Part shown: piece by piece, positions 41,609 through 44,080 of the stretch
How the letters are laid out: each line of letters starts with the position of its first letter
Numbering within the stretch: position 1 is the first letter of the stretch
From: Pseudomonas viridiflava
Lineage (GTDB): Bacteria > Pseudomonadota > Gammaproteobacteria > Pseudomonadales > Pseudomonadaceae
Length of the DNA stretch: 44,080 nucleotides
Assembly: GCF_900583165.1 (NCBI RefSeq)
Contig: NZ_UTKY01000042.1
Location: 1 to 44,080, forward strand
Direction of reading: 5' to 3'
Notes under the pieces: generated by a model
What the model was told of the DNA's origin: nothing
What the model saw: only the letters and a program-made list of their open reading frames with translations
The model's database searches: none
Translations under genes and position numbers: made by a program

Positions 41609-42859
41609 ATGAGCACATTCCACCCGCGCCAGCTCTTGCTGGCAACCGCTGTCGCCAGTCTTGCCTTGCCCGTCGTCGCCGATGAACACGGCTTTCTCGA
41701 AGACGCCAGCGCGAACCTCAACTTGCGCAACTTCTTCTTCAACCGTAACTACACCAACCCCACCAAGACCCAGGGCGGTGCGCAGGAGTGGACGCAAAGT
41801 TTCATCCTCGACGCCAAGTCTGGCTTTACCCAGGGCACGGTCGGTTTCGGTGTGGATGTACTGGGCCTGTATTCGCTGAAGCTTGATGGCGGACGCGGTA
41901 CTGGCGGGACGCAATTGCTGCCGCTGGACCATGACGGTCGGCCGGCGGATGAGTTCGGGCGCTTGGGCGTGGCGTTCAAGGCGCGGTTTTCCAAGACCGA
42001 AGTGAAAGTAGGCGAATGGATGCCGGTGCTGCCGATCCTGCGTTCGGACGACGGTCGTTCCCTGCCGCAAACCCTGCGTGGCGGGCAGATCACCTCCAAG
42101 GAGATCGACGGCCTGACCCTGTATGGCGGCCAGTTCCGCGCCAACAGCCCGCGTGATGACAGCAGCATGACCGATATGTCGATGACCGGTAAAACCGCCT
42201 TCACCTCTGACCGCTTCAACTTTCAGGGCGGCGAGTATGCGTTCAACGACAAGCGCACCCAGGTCGGCCTGTGGAACGCACAACTCAAGGACATTTACCG
42301 CCAACAGTACGTCAACCTGATCCACAGCCAGCCCCTGGGCGCCTGGACCCTGGGCGCCAACCTCGGGTTCTTTTATGGCAAGGACGACGGCAGTGCCCGT
42401 GCGGGCGAGTTGGACAACAAAACCTGGTCCGGCTTGTTTTCGGCCAAGTACGGCGGCAACACCTTCTATGTCGGCCTGCAGAAACTCACCGGCAATAACG
42501 CGTGGATGCGCGTCAACGGCACCAGCGGCGGCACCCTGGCCAACGACAGCTATAACTCCAGCTACGACAACGCCCAGGAGAAATCCTGGCAAGTGCGCCA
42601 TGACTACAACTTCGCCGCCCTCGGCGTGCCGGGCCTGACCCTGATGAACCGTTATATCAGCGGCAGCAACGTTCACACCGGCACCATCACCGACGGCAAG
42701 GAATGGGGCCGTGAGAGCGAAATCGGCTACACCGTGCAAAGCGGTACTGCGAAAAATCTCACGGTGCGCCTGCGCAATTCCAGCATGCGCCGCGATTACA
42801 GCAACAATGAGTTCGATGAAAACCGGTTGATCGTCAGTTACCCGATAAGTCTGCTGTAA
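41609..42859 (+). CDS. OprD-family outer-membrane porin
   Basis: A 416-aa porin with a signal peptide (1-24, ending PVVA) and an 18-strand-type barrel sequence. Visible family blocks are FLEDASANLNLRNFFFNRNY (about 28-47), the VGEWMPVLPILRSDDGRSLPQT segment and the SYPISLL C-terminus with an aromatic near the end. OprD-type porins take up basic amino acids, peptides or aromatic acids; the substrate is not readable. The ATG at 41609 is used because the signal peptide starts there; the longer open frame from 41498 adds a Pro-rich stretch without function. Confidence 0.9.
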   Translation: MSTFHPRQLLLATAVASLALPVVADEHGFLEDASANLNLRNFFFNRNYTNPTKTQGGAQEWTQSFILDAKSGFTQGTVGFGVDVLGLYSLKLDGGRGTGGTQLLPLDHDGRPADEFGRLGVAFKARFSKTEVKVGEWMPVLPILRSDDGRSLPQTLRGGQITSKEIDGLTLYGGQFRANSPRDDSSMTDMSMTGKTAFTSDRFNFQGGEYAFNDKRTQVGLWNAQLKDIYRQQYVNLIHSQPLGAWTLGANLGFFYGKDDGSARAGELDNKTWSGLFSAKYGGNTFYVGLQKLTGNNAWMRVNGTSGGTLANDSYNSSYDNAQEKSWQVRHDYNFAALGVPGLTLMNRYISGSNVHTGTITDGKEWGRESEIGYTVQSGTAKNLTVRLRNSSMRRDYSNNEFDENRLIVSYPISLL

Positions 42860-42893
42860 ACCGGCGACACCCTTGCTGTATGGTGCGCGCCTG

Positions 42894-42919
42894 CCGCTGC
42901 TGAGCTGAATCAGCAGCGG
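42894..42919 (+). terminator. Strong hairpin between the porin and deacetylase genes
   Basis: CCGCTGCTGA and TCAGCAGCGG form a perfect 10-bp stem with a 6-nt loop, 34 bp after the porin stop and 25 bp before the deacetylase start. No T-run follows, so it may be a leader hairpin or transcript-stabilising structure rather than an intrinsic terminator. Confidence 0.5.
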
Positions 42920-42943
42920 TCTCCAGACGAGCCCGGCCACACA

Positions 42944-43843
42944 ATGAAACCCTTCCTAAGCGCAACTGCCTTGTTTGCCCTGGTGCTGAGTCTTGTCGGC
43001 TGCATTGGCGCGCCCATCGCCCTGACGCCGCAGACCGAACAGCGCCTGCAAACCCAGGCGCCGATCCGCTTCCTGCTGACCTTCGATGACGGCCCCAGCG
43101 CCTCGGGCTACAACAACCCAAGCCGTTCAGTGGTGGCCGACCTGGCCAACAACCCGGTACTGCCGGGGATCAAGGCGGTGTTCTTTTTGCAGACCGAAGC
43201 GGCCCGCTCCGGCGGCAGTTCGCGAGGTCGCAAGACCATGGAGCGTGAATACGCAGGCGGCCATATTTTGGCCTTTCACACGGCCACCGGGTTTCATACC
43301 AACCATCGCTGGCTGAACAACGCCGAGCTGGAAAGCACCCTCGCCCAAGGCGCTGCCGACATCGCCGCGATCACTGGCAAACCGCCGCTGCTGGTGCGCC
43401 CGCCGTTCTGGAATTACGACCGGCGCACCTTTGCCGCCTACCAGCGCCATGGCATGCACGTCTTGCTGACGGACTTGAGTGCCAATGACGGCAAGATCTG
43501 GGGCTTCAATGGCAGCCCCCGTCGCCGCGCCAATCTGAACCGGCAACTCTCGGTGGTGCGGGAGCGCATCGCCCTGGGTGAATTGCCGACGGTGGATGGG
43601 GTGATCCCGGTGGTGGTGACGTTTCACGACATCAACCGCTATACGGCGCGGCATATGCAGGAGTATCTGCAGATATTGCTCGATAGCGCTCAGATCACTG
43701 GGGTGAAGACGGCGGCGCAGCCGTTTTATACCGACCGTGACAGGTTGGAGCGGGCGGCGTTGGCGAGATCGGTCAAGGATGTGAATGAGCCCGTGAAGTT
43801 GCCGGGGGTGTGGAACTGGGTGTGGGATGCTGATTCACACTGA
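42944..43843 (+). CDS. Polysaccharide deacetylase-family lipoprotein
   Basis: A 299-aa lipoprotein. The lipobox LVGC has its cysteine at 20. The NodB-like catalytic domain follows: motif 1 is TFDDGPS (46-52), with the two aspartates at 48-49; motif 2 is in HILAFHTATGFHTNH (about 107-121); RPPFWNYD is motif 3; LLTDLSAND is motif 4; and VVVTFHDIN is motif 5. It should remove N- or O-acetyl groups from an envelope or extracellular polysaccharide in the periplasm. It is not in a pgaB/icaB-type operon here, so the substrate is unknown. No strong ribosome site precedes the ATG. Confidence 0.88.
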   Translation: MKPFLSATALFALVLSLVGCIGAPIALTPQTEQRLQTQAPIRFLLTFDDGPSASGYNNPSRSVVADLANNPVLPGIKAVFFLQTEAARSGGSSRGRKTMEREYAGGHILAFHTATGFHTNHRWLNNAELESTLAQGAADIAAITGKPPLLVRPPFWNYDRRTFAAYQRHGMHVLLTDLSANDGKIWGFNGSPRRRANLNRQLSVVRERIALGELPTVDGVIPVVVTFHDINRYTARHMQEYLQILLDSAQITGVKTAAQPFYTDRDRLERAALARSVKDVNEPVKLPGVWNWVWDADSH

Positions 43844-43872
43844 TACACCGAAGCCCATGTGTACACCGGAAC

Positions 43873-43953
43873 AAATGTGGGAGGGGGCTTGCCCCCGATG
43901 GCGGTGTATCAGTCAACTGATCTGTAGCTGACCCACCGCTATCGGGGGCAAGC
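43873..43953. repeat. REPIN truncated by an insertion sequence
   Basis: The left arm (AAATGTGGGAGGGGGCTTGC) and inner CCCCCGATGGCGG / CCGCTATCGGGGG stem are intact, but the right arm stops after GCAAGC at 43953. The missing 14 bases (the CCCCTCCCACATTT end) are the amount needed to complete a 95-bp REPIN. The break falls at the IS end. Confidence 0.88.
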
Positions 43954-44080
43954 TGAACTGGCCTAATAATCCCGGACACCTCTTAAGGGCGATATGATTT
44001 CGCCAACTTGGAGGTTCCATGAGCAAGAGAAAGGTCTACACCCGCGAGTTCAAACTGCAAGCTACCAGTATGGTGCTCGA
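43954..44080 (+). mobile_element. IS3-family insertion sequence, left end (partial)
   Basis: The element begins TGAACTGGCCTAATAATCCC at the REPIN break, which fits the TG... terminus of IS3-family inverted repeats. A transposase start follows 65 bp in. The right end lies beyond the window, so the target duplication cannot be checked. Confidence 0.78.
44019..44080 (+). CDS. IS3-family transposase OrfA, N-terminal part
   Basis: The gene starts at ATG 44019 with TTGGAGG 5 bases upstream and reads MSKRKVYTREFKLQATSMVL to the window edge. This is the N-terminus of an IS3/IS911-type OrfA with a HTH_Tnp_1 helix-turn-helix (the FKLQATSMVL part). Only about 20 codons are visible. Confidence 0.85.
   Translation, partial: MSKRKVYTREFKLQATSMVL

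Noticed and set aside
41441..42940. 499-aa open frame opposite the OprD porin
   Set aside because: Antisense shadow; the porin has a signal peptide and family motifs.

Overview
The window looks like a Pseudomonas chromosome, most likely the P. fluorescens group. The evidence is: high GC; an RND efflux operon with TetR repressor and operator of the TtgR/TtgABC (EmhR/EmhABC) type; an OprD-family porin; a XenB-type flavin oxidoreductase; olsBA; and many REPINs whose arms carry the 16-mer GTGGGAGGGGGCTTGC, which I recall as a common P. fluorescens REP family. No rRNA, tRNA, CRISPR array or prophage was seen.

Layout. 1-245: cloverleaf-like palindromic repeat and a hexamer tandem repeat. 246-3114: an SDR-like protein and a LysR regulator (coupled, minus strand), then a DHA1 drug-efflux MFS. 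3081-5371: YiaY-type iron alcohol dehydrogenase and a divergent SIR2-like DUF4917 protein, with a perfect Anr/FNR-type site between them. 5458-9721: Fur-box-preceded ECF sigma / FecR anti-sigma / TonB receptor system (HxuIRA-like, probable haem uptake). 9825-14201: EamA transporter, a methyltransferase, and a LemA-TPM-TPM envelope operon. 14427-18595: periplasmic beta-glucosidase BglX, then a YceI protein and a cardiolipin-synthase-like enzyme. 18684-23542: IclR regulator, amidase, MHS-type MFS and M20 amidohydrolase, apparently a catabolic locus for an amide or N-acyl compound. 23695-26810: a small Cys-rich membrane protein and a serine hydrolase, divergent from olsBA (ornithine lipid synthesis), with two back-to-back Pho boxes between them. 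26971-30298: AcpH, then an ArsR-MFS-XenB operon with a three-site operator array. 30601-37291: ttgR and ttgABC. 37437-41465: an AT-richer orphan gene, then HscC (Hsp70) and a membrane-anchored J-like protein. 41609-43843: OprD-family porin and a polysaccharide deacetylase lipoprotein. 43873-44080: a REPIN interrupted by the left end of an IS3-family element.

Much of the content concerns envelope and stress physiology: drug and solvent efflux, lipid remodelling under phosphate limitation, iron or haem uptake, and envelope proteins. The most notable non-coding signals are the Anr site, the divergent Pho boxes, the ArsR operator array, the cloverleaf repeat, and REPINs that abut genes so closely that the repeat edge supplies the stop codon. 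No clearly new multi-gene system is evident. The best candidates for new biology are the SIR2-like DUF4917 gene, the Pho-linked serine hydrolase pair and the cloverleaf repeat. All functional calls come from reading motifs and recalled family resemblance; no database search was run.
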